Source of the DNA: Paenibacillus soyae | Lineage (GTDB): Bacteria; Bacillota; Bacilli; Paenibacillales; Paenibacillaceae | Assembly: GCF_024623455.1 (NCBI RefSeq) | Contig: NZ_JANIPJ010000006.1 | Coordinates: 124,001-188,000 of the forward strand | Direction of reading: 5' to 3' | DNA: 64,000 bases | Part shown: positions 26,111 to 36,618 of the stretch, in pieces | How the letters are laid out: every line of letters starts with the position of its first letter | How positions within the stretch are numbered: position 1 is the stretch's first letter | Position numbers and translations under genes: made by a program | Notes under the pieces: generated by a model | Database searches by the model: none | What the model saw: the letters and a program-made list of their open reading frames with translations, nothing else | What the model was told of the DNA's origin: nothing

Positions 26111-27334
26111 TTAAGGAACGGGACCTATTTGGGCCGCAATTCGGTCTAACGCTTCTTGAACGGTCGAAGGAGGCGGAGCTGCCCAGTCCGCGGGATTAGC
26201 AGGGGTATACGCCAACCCGAACGCGTCGTCCACCCTGACCAAGGTCGTATTGGTACCAACTAGCACCACTCGCGAACGTATGGGAATGGAATCAACCGTA
26301 GCCCTGACTCGCGTAATCACGTTATTTGCGCCGTTCACGATGAGCTGCCCGGAATTCGGGAATGGATTGAAGATGTTTTCCGTTATGGCAAAGCTGGTTA
26401 AATTCAGCGGATCGATCGGAATATGCCCGGATTGAACGTTTATGATAACATTGCCGTTTATTCCTCCGCCCACCAAGTTAACCTGCGTATCCGTCGTAGC
26501 TTGCGAATTAATAATAATATTGCCGCTGGAGACGAACGAAGCGAACATGACCATATTAATGCCATTCTGTGTATAGCCGGAGGCCAATTGCGAGTCGCGA
26601 ATATTCACTTGATTAACGGAGGTCGTTAGCGCGGTGAAGACCGGGGCAGGCGTCATATTGACGCTAACGAAAAACAATTTTCCGCTAAAGCTGCTGGCCG
26701 TCACGAAATTAAAGTCAAGGGGCGCGGACAGCAATGTAAGATCGACGAATCCGGAGCGATTATCGTTCACGAATCCCGGCTCCGCCCAGGAAGGATCATT
26801 AATATCGAATGGAATAGCCAACCGGGTTAATAGCGTGCTTGTTCCTATAAGCTGGACGTTCGCTTTCAGATGAATAAGCGGTTCGGTGTACGTGCCAGGT
26901 CCAATGGATATGGCATACCGCTTAGCCGGCGTAGCGTCCACGATGGAAGCCATTGCCGCAGTGACGGTTAGAAAAGGTTGGCATTCGCTCCCATCCGCCG
27001 TCGCGTCGTTGCCCGCTTTGTTGACATAAACGATTTGAGTGAATATGGGCAGCGGCTCAACGCAGCCAGGTCCCGTTGGACCTGTAGGTCCCGTTGCGCC
27101 GGCGGCGCCTGTCGCTCCTTGCGGGCCGGCAGCGCCTGTCGCTCCTTGCGGGCCGGCAGCGCCTGTCGCTCCTTGCGGGCCGGGCGGCCCGGTGACGCCG
27201 GCAGGTCCCGGGGGGCCGGGAGGTCCTTCGCCCTTTTTAACGATAATTTTGTTTCGAATCACGATGCACAGCTTTTTAATTTTGAGTTCTTTGATGAAAC
27301 ACTTGTTTTTATCTTTAATAAATAAGCTTTTCAT
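26111..27334 (-). CDS. Collagen-like surface protein with pectin-lyase-like C-terminal domain
   Basis: 407 residues. The N-terminus is short and very basic (1-36, [17 protein letters not shown]). A Gly-X-Y tract of about 55 residues follows ([19 protein letters not shown] and then three GATGAAGPQ-type units). The remainder (about 100-380) resembles a right-handed beta-helix of the DUF1565 kind ([38 protein letters not shown]-like rungs). Gly-Pro-Thr/Gln proteins of this build occur on exosporia or spore surfaces of Bacillales. There is no obvious Sec signal peptide, which fits mother-cell assembly. GAGGAGGTGAAGGA precedes the ATG. Confidence 0.85.
   Translation of the reverse strand: MKSLFIKDKNKCFIKELKIKKLCIVIRNKIIVKKGEGPPGPPGPAGVTGPPGPQGATGAAGPQGATGAAGPQGATGAAGATGPTGPTGPGCVEPLPIFTQIVYVNKAGNDATADGSECQPFLTVTAAMASIVDATPAKRYAISIGPGTYTEPLIHLKANVQLIGTSTLLTRLAIPFDINDPSWAEPGFVNDNRSGFVDLTLLSAPLDFNFVTASSFSGKLFFVSVNMTPAPVFTALTTSVNQVNIRDSQLASGYTQNGINMVMFASFVSSGNIIINSQATTDTQVNLVGGGINGNVIINVQSGHIPIDPLNLTSFAITENIFNPFPNSGQLIVNGANNVITRVRATVDSIPIRSRVVLVGTNTTLVRVDDAFGLAYTPANPADWAAPPPSTVQEALDRIAAQIGPVP
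27105..27183. repeat. 27-bp tandem repeat, about 3 units, encoding collagen-like Gly-X-Y
   Basis: Units at 27105-27131, 27132-27158 and 27159-27183 are identical over at least 25 bp, including third codon positions. This points to recent slippage or unequal exchange. Each unit encodes nine residues (three Gly-X-Y triplets). Confidence 0.9.
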
Positions 27335-27452
27335 TCCTTCACCTCCTCATACATCGTATGAAGGAATGATAATAAACGAATGGACAAGTGGATCGTATTT
27401 ATGGTTTATTTTTGCGTCGTAACGCGGTCTAACCTTTACCCCTTAATTAATC

Positions 27453-27481
27453 TTGACATTTCCCACAGCAATCCCTATCAT
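27453..27481 (+). promoter_or_regulatory. Promoter of fabH
   Basis: A consensus -35 TTGACA (27453-27458), a 17-bp spacer and a -10 TATCAT (27476-27481), typical of the housekeeping sigma factor. The FapR operator begins 12 bp after the -10. Confidence 0.85.
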
Positions 27482-27493
27482 TAGTATCAGGTA

Positions 27494-27510
27494 TTAGTAC
27501 CAGATACTAA
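27494..27510 (+). promoter_or_regulatory. FapR operator upstream of fabH
   Basis: TTAGTACCAGATACTAA is a perfect inverted repeat TTAGTA-N5-TACTAA, the established FapR binding pattern of Firmicutes. A partly degenerate overlapping copy begins at 27481 (TTAGTATCAGGTATTAG). Its position just after the -10 fits repression that is relieved by malonyl-CoA. Confidence 0.88.
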
Positions 27511-27531
27511 ATAAGTCGAGGTGAAGCAAAT

Positions 27532-28530
27532 ATGACAGCGCTGCAATCGAATTCACGCATTACCGCAATCGGCTCTTACGTTCCTGAACGCAGGATAACG
27601 AATGCCGATATGGAGAAGCTAGTAGACACGAATGACGAATGGATCGTGCAGAGGACCGGCATTCGGGAACGCCGGGCGCTCTCGGAGCACGAGCACGCGT
27701 TCGACTTGATCGCGGGCGCCGTCTCGAATATGGCGGAGCGTTACGATGTCAATCTGAAGGACGTCGACTATGTCATCGTAGCCACCTCCACGCCGGATAC
27801 CGTATTCCCAAGCATGGCTACCCGTCTCCAAGCAAGATTCGGAATCGAACGCTGCGGCGCCATTGATCTGCAAGCGGCATGCGCCGGCTTTACCGCAGCG
27901 CTTCAGCTGGGGAATAGCCTCCTGTTGTCCGGAGTCTACCGAAAAATATTGATCGTAGGCGCCGACGCGCTGACGAAGGTTACCGATTATTCGGATCGTA
28001 CGACCTGCATCTTGTTCGGCGACGGGGCGGGGGCCGTTCTGCTCGAAGTCCATGCGGGAGGCGAAGGCAGCATGCTCGCGGCGTATTCGGATACAAACGG
28101 CGGCGGCGGTCATCATGTTTATTTGAGCAACCAAGCGAAATCCATCGACGAACACGACATTCTGGATCACGGGAAAATCGTGCAGAACGGCCGGGAGGTT
28201 TACCGTTGGGCGGTAAGCCAAGTATCGGAAGGCATTCGGCAGCTTCTAGCGGTCGCGGGTCTCGGGACGGACGACGTCGACTGGTTCGTTCCCCATAACG
28301 CCAACCAGCGCATTATCGAGGCTCTCTGCGAACGTACCGGCTTTCGGCCCGAGCAAGCGTTATCCAGCATCGCGCATTACGGCAACACGTCGGCGGCATC
28401 CATCCCGCTGGCGCTTGACGATGCCGTTCGCGAAGGACGGGTGAAGAACGGTGACACGCTTCTGCTCCACGGCTTCGGCGGCGGGCTGACGCAAGCAGGC
28501 GTCATTATTCGTTGGACGATCGAAACGTAA
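27532..28530 (+). CDS. fabH: Beta-ketoacyl-ACP synthase III (KAS III)
   Basis: 332 residues, the usual length. The catalytic triad is visible: Cys117 in LQAACAGF, His255 in VPHNANQRI, and Asn285 in YGNTSAAS. DEWIVQRTGIRERR and LFGDGAGAVLLE are also diagnostic. It condenses acetyl- or branched acyl-CoA with malonyl-ACP to start fatty acid synthesis in the cytosol. GAGGTGAAG precedes the ATG. It is monocistronic between a FapR-controlled promoter and a strong terminator, so it is probably a regulated extra fabH separate from the main fab cluster. Confidence 0.95.
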   Translation: MTALQSNSRITAIGSYVPERRITNADMEKLVDTNDEWIVQRTGIRERRALSEHEHAFDLIAGAVSNMAERYDVNLKDVDYVIVATSTPDTVFPSMATRLQARFGIERCGAIDLQAACAGFTAALQLGNSLLLSGVYRKILIVGADALTKVTDYSDRTTCILFGDGAGAVLLEVHAGGEGSMLAAYSDTNGGGGHHVYLSNQAKSIDEHDILDHGKIVQNGREVYRWAVSQVSEGIRQLLAVAGLGTDDVDWFVPHNANQRIIEALCERTGFRPEQALSSIAHYGNTSAASIPLALDDAVREGRVKNGDTLLLHGFGGGLTQAGVIIRWTIET

Positions 28531-28533
28531 CAG

Positions 28534-28585
28534 AAGAGGATGCTGTTTCGCGCATGACCGCGCGAAATCAGCATCCTCTTTTTTC
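28534..28585 (+). terminator. Intrinsic terminator of fabH
   Basis: A long stem (AGAGGATGCTG-TTCGCGC / GCGCGAA-CAGCATCCTCT, with a small bulge) is followed by TTTTTTC. It starts a few nt after the stop. Confidence 0.9.
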
Positions 28586-29313
28586 TACGACTTCATATAA
28601 GAAATAATTTGCGACCCTATACCGAAATCGACCCCGATTTTGCCGATTCGAGCGGCCACCTGGTGAGCCAGCACGACCGCGTTCACGCCGCAGGAAGCAA
28701 GCATGATGTCGTATTCGTCCTTCCGGGATTCCAGCACCTCCAGCGTGCTTTCCATCATCTCGTTCCGCTCGAACGGGAGCGTGAACGGAATATTCAGATT
28801 AAAAGGCGGCCGAATCAGCCTCTGCTTCGTTCCGCCCGCCCATCTCGAGACGAGCACGACCCTCGCCCCTTGTTCGGCCAGCATCTGCCAGAACGGCTGG
28901 TAGTGGATCAACTCCCGGTTCACAATCGCGTTGCACACCGCCTTCGGCTCCAGACCGAAATGCTGGAAAATGCGGTTTGTGAGCACCCGCTTGTGATTCG
29001 GATGCGCCCGGATCACTTTGTCGTTCTGCGCCAGAATCCCTACGATATCCGCCTCGCGGATTGCCGTCACGATCTGGTCGCGAAGCGCGATATTCGGAAG
29101 CCGGACGCCTTTCCTGCCTTTGTTCGCTTCTTGCACCCACAGCTGCTGAAGCGTATGCTCCATCGTATACACCGAATCCTGCGACAACACGAAGTTCTCT
29201 CCGTCTCCGATGCGGACGAGGCAGTAAGGCTTCTTCTCCTTCAGCGCCTCTCCGAGGCGCGATATAATCTCATCCTTGTCTAGCAGGCTCTCGTTCGGAA
29301 TATGTGCAATCAT
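28585..29313 (-). CDS. GT-D fold glycosyltransferase-like protein
   Basis: 242 residues from an ATG with GGAGGG 7 nt upstream. The segment CLVRIGDGENFVL near residue 35 resembles the R-x-GDGE motif of GT-D type (DUF1792-like) glycosyltransferases. Later ARVVLVSRWAGG and YDIMLASCGVNAVVLAHQVA look like a Rossmann-like half ending in a Cys-Gly motif common in this family. The activity is inferred from the fold family and the substrate is unknown. It is convergent with fabH and not obviously in an operon. Confidence 0.65.
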   Translation of the reverse strand: MIAHIPNESLLDKDEIISRLGEALKEKKPYCLVRIGDGENFVLSQDSVYTMEHTLQQLWVQEANKGRKGVRLPNIALRDQIVTAIREADIVGILAQNDKVIRAHPNHKRVLTNRIFQHFGLEPKAVCNAIVNRELIHYQPFWQMLAEQGARVVLVSRWAGGTKQRLIRPPFNLNIPFTLPFERNEMMESTLEVLESRKDEYDIMLASCGVNAVVLAHQVAARIGKIGVDFGIGSQIISYMKS

Positions 29314-29439
29314 GTCCAACCCTCCAAGGTCGTATGGTCTCATCTTCTATCGTCCTGATAGTATATGAGACGGTTTCGCGAGGGATTGGACAGCTGCCCT
29401 TGCCGATAAGGGATAGCCTCCCGGTTCTGTTGCCGAACG

Positions 29440-31496
<2,057 letters not shown>

Positions 31497-31509
31497 ATTT
31501 CCTTTATCG

Positions 31510-31539
31510 ACTATACTGTTCTACGGAAATAATTGTCAA
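31510..31539 (-). promoter_or_regulatory. Promoter of thiC riboswitch transcript
   Basis: On the minus strand TTGACA, 18 bp, TATAGT. It lies about 14 nt before the first riboswitch helix and in the narrow gap after the AI-2E family gene. Confidence 0.75.
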
Positions 31540-31546
31540 CCTTTTT

Positions 31547-32578
31547 TTACAACTTAATCTTCTGCTGGAACAGTCCCGCCTGCCGCGCCGCCATGTAAAT
31601 AATGACGATCAGCGGACCGATGAAGACGCCGATGACGCCGACCAGCTTGAAGCCCACGTATAAGCTGATAAGCGCGGACAACGCGCCGATGCCGACCGAA
31701 TCGCCGAGTATTTTCGGCTCCACGATTCTGCGGAACACCGTAATGAACAGGAACAGAATGATCAGGCCGATACCCGTGAACAGGTCGCCTGTCAGGATCA
31801 GGTAAGAAGCCCACGGCACAAGCACCGAGCCGGTACCGAGAATCGGCATAATATCGACGACGATAATCAGCAGCGCAATCGCCATCGGGTACTTGATGTC
31901 CAGAATGAGCAAGCCCGCGAGCGAGATGACGTAGGTCATCGCGCTCAGAATAATTTGCGACCGCAGAAAGCCGAAAATCGACTTGCGGAGGTTGTTCAGC
32001 ATCTGGTCAACCTGCGATCTGGACGATTCGTCGAACAACGAAAGCACGGAAGCCTTCATCGTGTTCAGACTGAAGCTGAACATATACACCGCGACGAGGA
32101 ACACGATCAGGAATATAAATACGCCGGGCAGCGTGGAGGCAAACGAAACGACGGAGGTCGACAGCTTGCCGACCATCGTCGTGATCGTGCCGGTCAGCTT
32201 AAGCAGATAGCCTTCAAGCGTCTCGATCGCGTCCGGCGGGAGGTTCTGGTACAAGCCGCGCGCGTCAACCAGCAGCTGGTCGACGATTTCATTCGCGTTC
32301 TCGAAATATTGCGGAACCTTCTGCAGAAACGCGATCAGCTCCGCCACGATCTTGATGCCGAGAAGCACGATTAATCCGATAAGCAGGACGGTGAACAAGG
32401 TGCTGGAGATAACGGCCGCGACCAACCGGTTAAGCTTGAACCGTTTCATCAGAAACCCGTTCAGCGGCTCCAGGAATATGGCGACCACAAGGGCTAACAG
32501 GAACGGCGCTCCGACCGTGAAGCTTAAATAAATCAATAACAAACCGACGGCAATCATGACGACCGTGCGTATGGACAT
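31547..32578 (-). CDS. AI-2E family transporter (UPF0118 membrane protein)
   Basis: 343 residues with about eight membrane segments. A long extracytoplasmic stretch lies at about 75-145, and the family region is PILGTGSVLVPWASYLIL followed by RRIVEPKILGDSVGIGALSALISLYVGFKL-type sequence near the C-terminus. Members export small molecules or ions; some are sodium/proton antiporters and some are linked to AI-2 export, so the substrate is not known. GGAGGGGAGGG precedes the ATG. The gene follows the YfkAB gene by 24 nt in the same direction. Confidence 0.88.
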   Translation of the reverse strand: MSIRTVVMIAVGLLLIYLSFTVGAPFLLALVVAIFLEPLNGFLMKRFKLNRLVAAVISSTLFTVLLIGLIVLLGIKIVAELIAFLQKVPQYFENANEIVDQLLVDARGLYQNLPPDAIETLEGYLLKLTGTITTMVGKLSTSVVSFASTLPGVFIFLIVFLVAVYMFSFSLNTMKASVLSLFDESSRSQVDQMLNNLRKSIFGFLRSQIILSAMTYVISLAGLLILDIKYPMAIALLIIVVDIMPILGTGSVLVPWASYLILTGDLFTGIGLIILFLFITVFRRIVEPKILGDSVGIGALSALISLYVGFKLVGVIGVFIGPLIVIIYMAARQAGLFQQKIKL

Positions 32579-32602
32579 GCGGTTTCCCTCCCCTCCCAGA
32601 TT

Positions 32603-33748
32603 TTATTCAAGCTTCGCGCTGCGCATGAGGAAATTCTCGTCTTTGTAATACATGTCTTTGACAAGCAGATTCGGGCCGCAGCAGGATGCCGCCGGGCAAT
32701 GGCAGTTGACGCCTTGCGCGAGCGGATGGTCCAGCCAGCGGTTGAACAGCTCGTCGAGGCCCGACTCCGCGATATTGCCGAAAGCCGGCACGTCCGAGAA
32801 GTCCGTAACGAACACGTCGCCCGTGAACAGATTAACGTTCAGGCGGTTGCGTCCGTCCGGATCGTTCCGCACCGTGACGTTGCTCTCTCTCGCGAGCCTT
32901 CCAAGCAGCGCGCGCTCCTCCGCGTCATCGCTGCAATGATAGAACGGGAGCGTGCCGAATAGCATCCAAACGTCCTTGTCGCGATTGTCGAGCAGCTTCT
33001 CTACCGCGCCGCGCATTTGTTCCTTGGTAATGACGGGCAAATCCTTGGCGAAGGAGCTCGGATACATCGGATGCACCTCGTGCCGCCGGCAGCCCATCTC
33101 TACGATCAGGCGATGAATCTCGTCAATCTTGTCGTACGTCCGGTAATTGATCATCGATTCCGCCGACACGAGAACGCCTGCTTCGCTTAAGCGGCGCGCG
33201 TTGTCGATCATCCGGTCATATAGCTTGGATGCGGCTTCAAGCGATACGCTGTGTCCAGACTTGGCGAATCCGATCGCATGGAAGTCTTCCGCGCTCGTAT
33301 AATTGAACGAGATATGCATGACGTCAAGATAAGGCGCCAGCTGCTCGTACCTCGAGTACGGCAGCGTCACGTTCGAATTGATCTGCGAGCGGATTCCCCT
33401 GCTTCTCGCATACTGGAGCAGCGGAACCATATAGTCGCTCACCGTCCGGCCGGAGAACGTCGGCTCGCCGCCGGTAATGCTGATTGTCTCCAAGTGCTCG
33501 ACCTCGTCGAGTCTCCGCAGCATGTCCGCCAGCGGAATTTTGTCCGGCTCGGCCAGCACCAGAGAATCGCCGACGGCGCAATGCTCGCATCTCATATTGC
33601 ATAAATTCGTAACGGTCATCTCGACGCTGGTCAGCCTGTGTCTTCCATATTGACGAAGCGAACGGATGGGGTCCCATGGGTCGTTGGTAGGCGATAAGGG
33701 GGACAAAGCGGGATGAAAGCTATGATTCCTTGTATCTAGTACGTTCAT
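32603..33748 (-). CDS. yfkAB: Radical SAM / CxCxxxxC protein YfkAB
   Basis: 381 residues. The radical SAM motif CNMRCEHC (CxxxCxxC) lies near residue 51. SAM-binding ITGGEPTFSG follows. A C-terminal NCHCPAASCCGPN contains the CxCxxxxC signature that defines the YfkAB group and probably binds an auxiliary cluster. In B. subtilis the corresponding region is annotated as yfkA and yfkB. The reaction is not established. Confidence 0.9.
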   Translation of the reverse strand: MNVLDTRNHSFHPALSPLSPTNDPWDPIRSLRQYGRHRLTSVEMTVTNLCNMRCEHCAVGDSLVLAEPDKIPLADMLRRLDEVEHLETISITGGEPTFSGRTVSDYMVPLLQYARSRGIRSQINSNVTLPYSRYEQLAPYLDVMHISFNYTSAEDFHAIGFAKSGHSVSLEAASKLYDRMIDNARRLSEAGVLVSAESMINYRTYDKIDEIHRLIVEMGCRRHEVHPMYPSSFAKDLPVITKEQMRGAVEKLLDNRDKDVWMLFGTLPFYHCSDDAEERALLGRLARESNVTVRNDPDGRNRLNVNLFTGDVFVTDFSDVPAFGNIAESGLDELFNRWLDHPLAQGVNCHCPAASCCGPNLLVKDMYYKDENFLMRSAKLE

Positions 33749-33847
33749 TGTTCAACACCTGACTTCATAATCTCGTAATGCTATAGTTATTTTCATTGTA
33801 ATGTCCGTGGCGGCAGGAAGCAAATAAAGCTAATAAAGCGCTGCAAA

Positions 33848-33871
33848 GAAAAAAAGAGCCGTAAGGCCCTA
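33848..33871 (-). terminator. Weak terminator after HD-GYP gene
   Basis: On the minus strand a short imperfect stem (GGGCC-TTAC-GGCTC) is followed by a run of at least seven T. It overlaps the stop codon of the HD-GYP gene. Confidence 0.5.
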
Positions 33872-34990
33872 TAGACTGGAAACGAGCGGCGGTTCCGCGG
33901 ACTCCTCTTCGTTCACGCCGACGATCATAGCCGTTAGCTGCGTGGACAAGTCGATCTCGTATGGCGATTTCAACGCTTCTCCCGCTTCGTTGTACAAGAC
34001 TCGGACGGTAGGACGATGCGGATAAGTGTTATTCAAGCTGGAGACGATGCCTCTCTCCCCGGTCTGCAGTCTGACGTTGATGCCGATAGGATAGATCGCC
34101 ACCTTGTCCCGGAACAGCTGGAGCATGCGCTGCTCGTACAACGTGCCCGTTCCCGCATACAATCGTTCCGCGGCTTCGTGCGGAAGCATCGGAGCGCGGT
34201 ATACCCGGTTCGTGGTCATCGCGTCGTAGGAATCGACAAGACCGATCCACTTGGCGTAGTCATGGATTTCGTTTCCTTTGATCCCTCTCGGATAGCCGCT
34301 GCCGTCCAGCCGTTCATGATGCTGGAACGCGCAATGCGCAACGAGGAGCGGCATGTTCGGCTCGTCCTTGAGCAGCTCGTAGCCAAGCTGGGGATGCCGT
34401 TTCATCTGCTCGAACTCTTCTCTCGAGAGCGCGCCGGGCTTCTGCAGCACCTGCATGGAGATTTGGGTTTTGCCAACGTCGTGCAGCAGCGCGCCCATGC
34501 CAAGCGTCATCACTTCATCGCGGGAATAGCCGTTCGACATGCCGAGCAAGGTTGTGTATACGCAGACGTTCAAGGAATGCTGGAACAAATAATGATCGAC
34601 GGTTCCCATGTTCATCAGCATGATCATGGCGTCTTTATGGTTGGACAGCTCATCGATGATATTATTCATCATCATGCGAAATGGCTGCGCGATAAACGGA
34701 TACGTAACGCCCTTCTTCATCTTCGGGCGCTCCATCATCTCGAGAAAGTTCGTACGGATTTCCTTGATCGCCATCCGGAACGTTTCCTCGCTGATGATCG
34801 ACGGCGCTTGGACATCCTCCGTGCGGATATCCTCTATGTAAACATATTGCACGCCGCATTGCTCAAGTCTGGCGATCAGCCGGTTCGTCAGCTCCATGCC
34901 TTGGCCGAGAAGAACGATGCCGTCAGCGGAAAATATTTTTTTGGCAAGCTTCATGCCGGGTTCGCAGTGCGAAATGGGCAGCAAACGCAT
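33869..34990 (-). CDS. HD-GYP domain protein (probable c-di-GMP phosphodiesterase)
   Basis: 373 residues. An N-terminal region of about 60 residues (RLLPISHCEPGMKLAKKIF) resembles the short module found before many Bacillales HD-GYP domains. The catalytic domain has HDVGKTQIS and the HHERLDGSGYPRGIKGNEI block that defines HD-GYP. Such enzymes hydrolyse cyclic di-GMP (some act on other cyclic dinucleotides) using a two- or three-metal centre. No receiver or membrane domain is present. It is transcribed in the same direction as yunD and yfkAB. A second, related protein is encoded at 39651-40724. Confidence 0.9.
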   Translation of the reverse strand: MRLLPISHCEPGMKLAKKIFSADGIVLLGQGMELTNRLIARLEQCGVQYVYIEDIRTEDVQAPSIISEETFRMAIKEIRTNFLEMMERPKMKKGVTYPFIAQPFRMMMNNIIDELSNHKDAMIMLMNMGTVDHYLFQHSLNVCVYTTLLGMSNGYSRDEVMTLGMGALLHDVGKTQISMQVLQKPGALSREEFEQMKRHPQLGYELLKDEPNMPLLVAHCAFQHHERLDGSGYPRGIKGNEIHDYAKWIGLVDSYDAMTTNRVYRAPMLPHEAAERLYAGTGTLYEQRMLQLFRDKVAIYPIGINVRLQTGERGIVSSLNNTYPHRPTVRVLYNEAGEALKSPYEIDLSTQLTAMIVGVNEEESAEPPLVSSL

Positions 34991-35139
34991 TTTCGGTCCA
35001 TCCCCTTCAAGACTTTCTATACCTTATACATCGGAGCAAACCGTATATATTGTTAATTTACGTGAAAATGCGCTTGACTGCAACCATTTTTACCTATAAT
35101 TCGACAGTTTACGTCAAGTTAACTGGATATTTTATCCGC

Positions 35140-36582
35140 TTATGTCGAATGATCCACCCAATGAAGCCGGTGACAAGCCGTTATGGCTTCTTCCATCGTC
35201 AGCTCGTAGCCGATAACGTCGCGAATGAATTCGGGCAAATAATAGCGGTAGCTCTCTCCGTCCGCCAGCGATACGTAACCGACACGGAAGCTGAACATAT
35301 CTATAGAACCGACCGCGTAGATGCGGTCTTCCTGCAGCGGTTCCCCGTTTACGAGCGCGCTAACGATTTTGTTCATGGGCTCGCGGCGGTCGTCGTAGCG
35401 GACAGTCATGCCATCGAGCGCCAGCGTGCCCAGCACCTCGCCCCGGAACCCGTAGCCTTTGATCGGCTTCGCAACAAATTCCTCAAGCAGGGCTTCCTCG
35501 AGCGCCCTTCGTACATGCCTTCCGGCGATCATAATCAGGCACGGATTAATCGGAGACGGACATAACGCATGGAGCTCCCCGGCAGTCACCTCGCCCCCGG
35601 CCAGACCGCCTAGCAATTGTCCCGTGTTGACCAATCCGATTTCGGCGCCGGTCCATCTCCGCAGTCCTCTGGCAAGCAAATTGGCAAACGGGGATTCCGC
35701 GTCGGTCCTCGCGGGGAGTGGTTCCCTTAGATCGGCGATGACCCGGCTGAGCGCCTGCCTTGCCGATTCCTTATAAGCGCGGATGACGGCTTCCGCTTCC
35801 GGCTGCTCCGGATAGGCATTCGTCGGAACGCAGGACGCGCGGAACAGCGGTCTCCCCGTCTCCGAATCCCATCCGATCTCGACCCGTCCGAGATAATCGC
35901 CGAACTTGCCAGCCGCGCAAATCGTGGTCATGCCGATGCGTAAGGGCTCTTCCAGCAGATGATGCGTATGGCCGCCAACGATCAGGTCGATGCCCTCGAT
36001 TTCCTGCGCCATCTCCTGGTCCAGCTTAATGCCGAGATGCGACATGACGACAATAACGTCGCACCGGCCGCGAATCGCGGCTACTTGCTCGCGTATGGCT
36101 TCCAGCGGATCCGTAGTGGTCCAGCCCAGCAAAGCGTAAAATTCGGCGTAATTCGCTGTAGCCCCGATTAAGCCGATCGTCAGACCGTTCTTCTCGATGA
36201 AGGCGTGGGGGAGCATCCACTCGGGCCGTTCGCCCGTGGAGCTGACGCTCATGTTCGCGCAGACGACCGCGAGTCCGGCAGCGTCGCCGTACAGCTGCTC
36301 CAGCATGTCCGCCGAGCAGGTAAGACCCTCGTTATTGCCGAGCGTAACCGCTTCGTAACCCGCCTCTCGCAGCAGCTCGAGATTGACCTTGCCTCCGCTG
36401 CCTTCCGACTCCATCCGCATCCGGTCCATATGATCGCCGCAGTCGATGGCCAGGACCCGATCCGCTCCCCATTGCCTGCGTTCCTCGGCGATCATCGCGG
36501 ATATGCGGGCCGCGTTCTCGAGCCGGCTGTGTATGTCGTTGCTATGCAGAAGCACGACTTGCGTTTGCATCGTTTTCGGCAT
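35140..36582 (-). CDS. yunD: YunD-like metallophosphatase/5'-nucleotidase
   Basis: 480 residues without a signal peptide, so probably cytosolic, unlike secreted UshA-type enzymes. The metal-binding motifs are HSNDIHSRLEN, DCGDHMDR, GNNEGLT (in place of GNHE/D, as in YunD), VMSHLGIK and GGHTHHLLEE. The C-terminal 5'-nucleotidase domain ends near DRIYAVGSIDMFSFR. It is expected to hydrolyse nucleotides or nucleotide sugars. It starts 36 nt after the moaA stop in the same direction. In B. subtilis yunD sits beside yunC; here yunC is about 14 kb away. Confidence 0.88.
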   Translation of the reverse strand: MPKTMQTQVVLLHSNDIHSRLENAARISAMIAEERRQWGADRVLAIDCGDHMDRMRMESEGSGGKVNLELLREAGYEAVTLGNNEGLTCSADMLEQLYGDAAGLAVVCANMSVSSTGERPEWMLPHAFIEKNGLTIGLIGATANYAEFYALLGWTTTDPLEAIREQVAAIRGRCDVIVVMSHLGIKLDQEMAQEIEGIDLIVGGHTHHLLEEPLRIGMTTICAAGKFGDYLGRVEIGWDSETGRPLFRASCVPTNAYPEQPEAEAVIRAYKESARQALSRVIADLREPLPARTDAESPFANLLARGLRRWTGAEIGLVNTGQLLGGLAGGEVTAGELHALCPSPINPCLIMIAGRHVRRALEEALLEEFVAKPIKGYGFRGEVLGTLALDGMTVRYDDRREPMNKIVSALVNGEPLQEDRIYAVGSIDMFSFRVGYVSLADGESYRYYLPEFIRDVIGYELTMEEAITACHRLHWVDHST

Positions 36583-36618
36583 ATCCTGCGCGCCTCCTAA
36601 GTCGTTCCAAGCCTCGCT

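Noticed and set aside
27105-27183. CRISPR array
   Set aside because: The repeats are directly adjacent without unique spacers and are in frame with a collagen-like coding sequence.
27039-27422. Plus-strand Pro/Gly/Ala-rich frame as a second collagen-like gene
   Set aside because: It is the antisense of the Gly-X-Y tract in the real gene on the minus strand; the periodicity is inherited.
34991-35139. Sigma-D promoter for the HD-GYP gene
   Set aside because: A TAAA and a CCGAT-like element are present, but the spacing (about 19) does not fit the required 15 bp.
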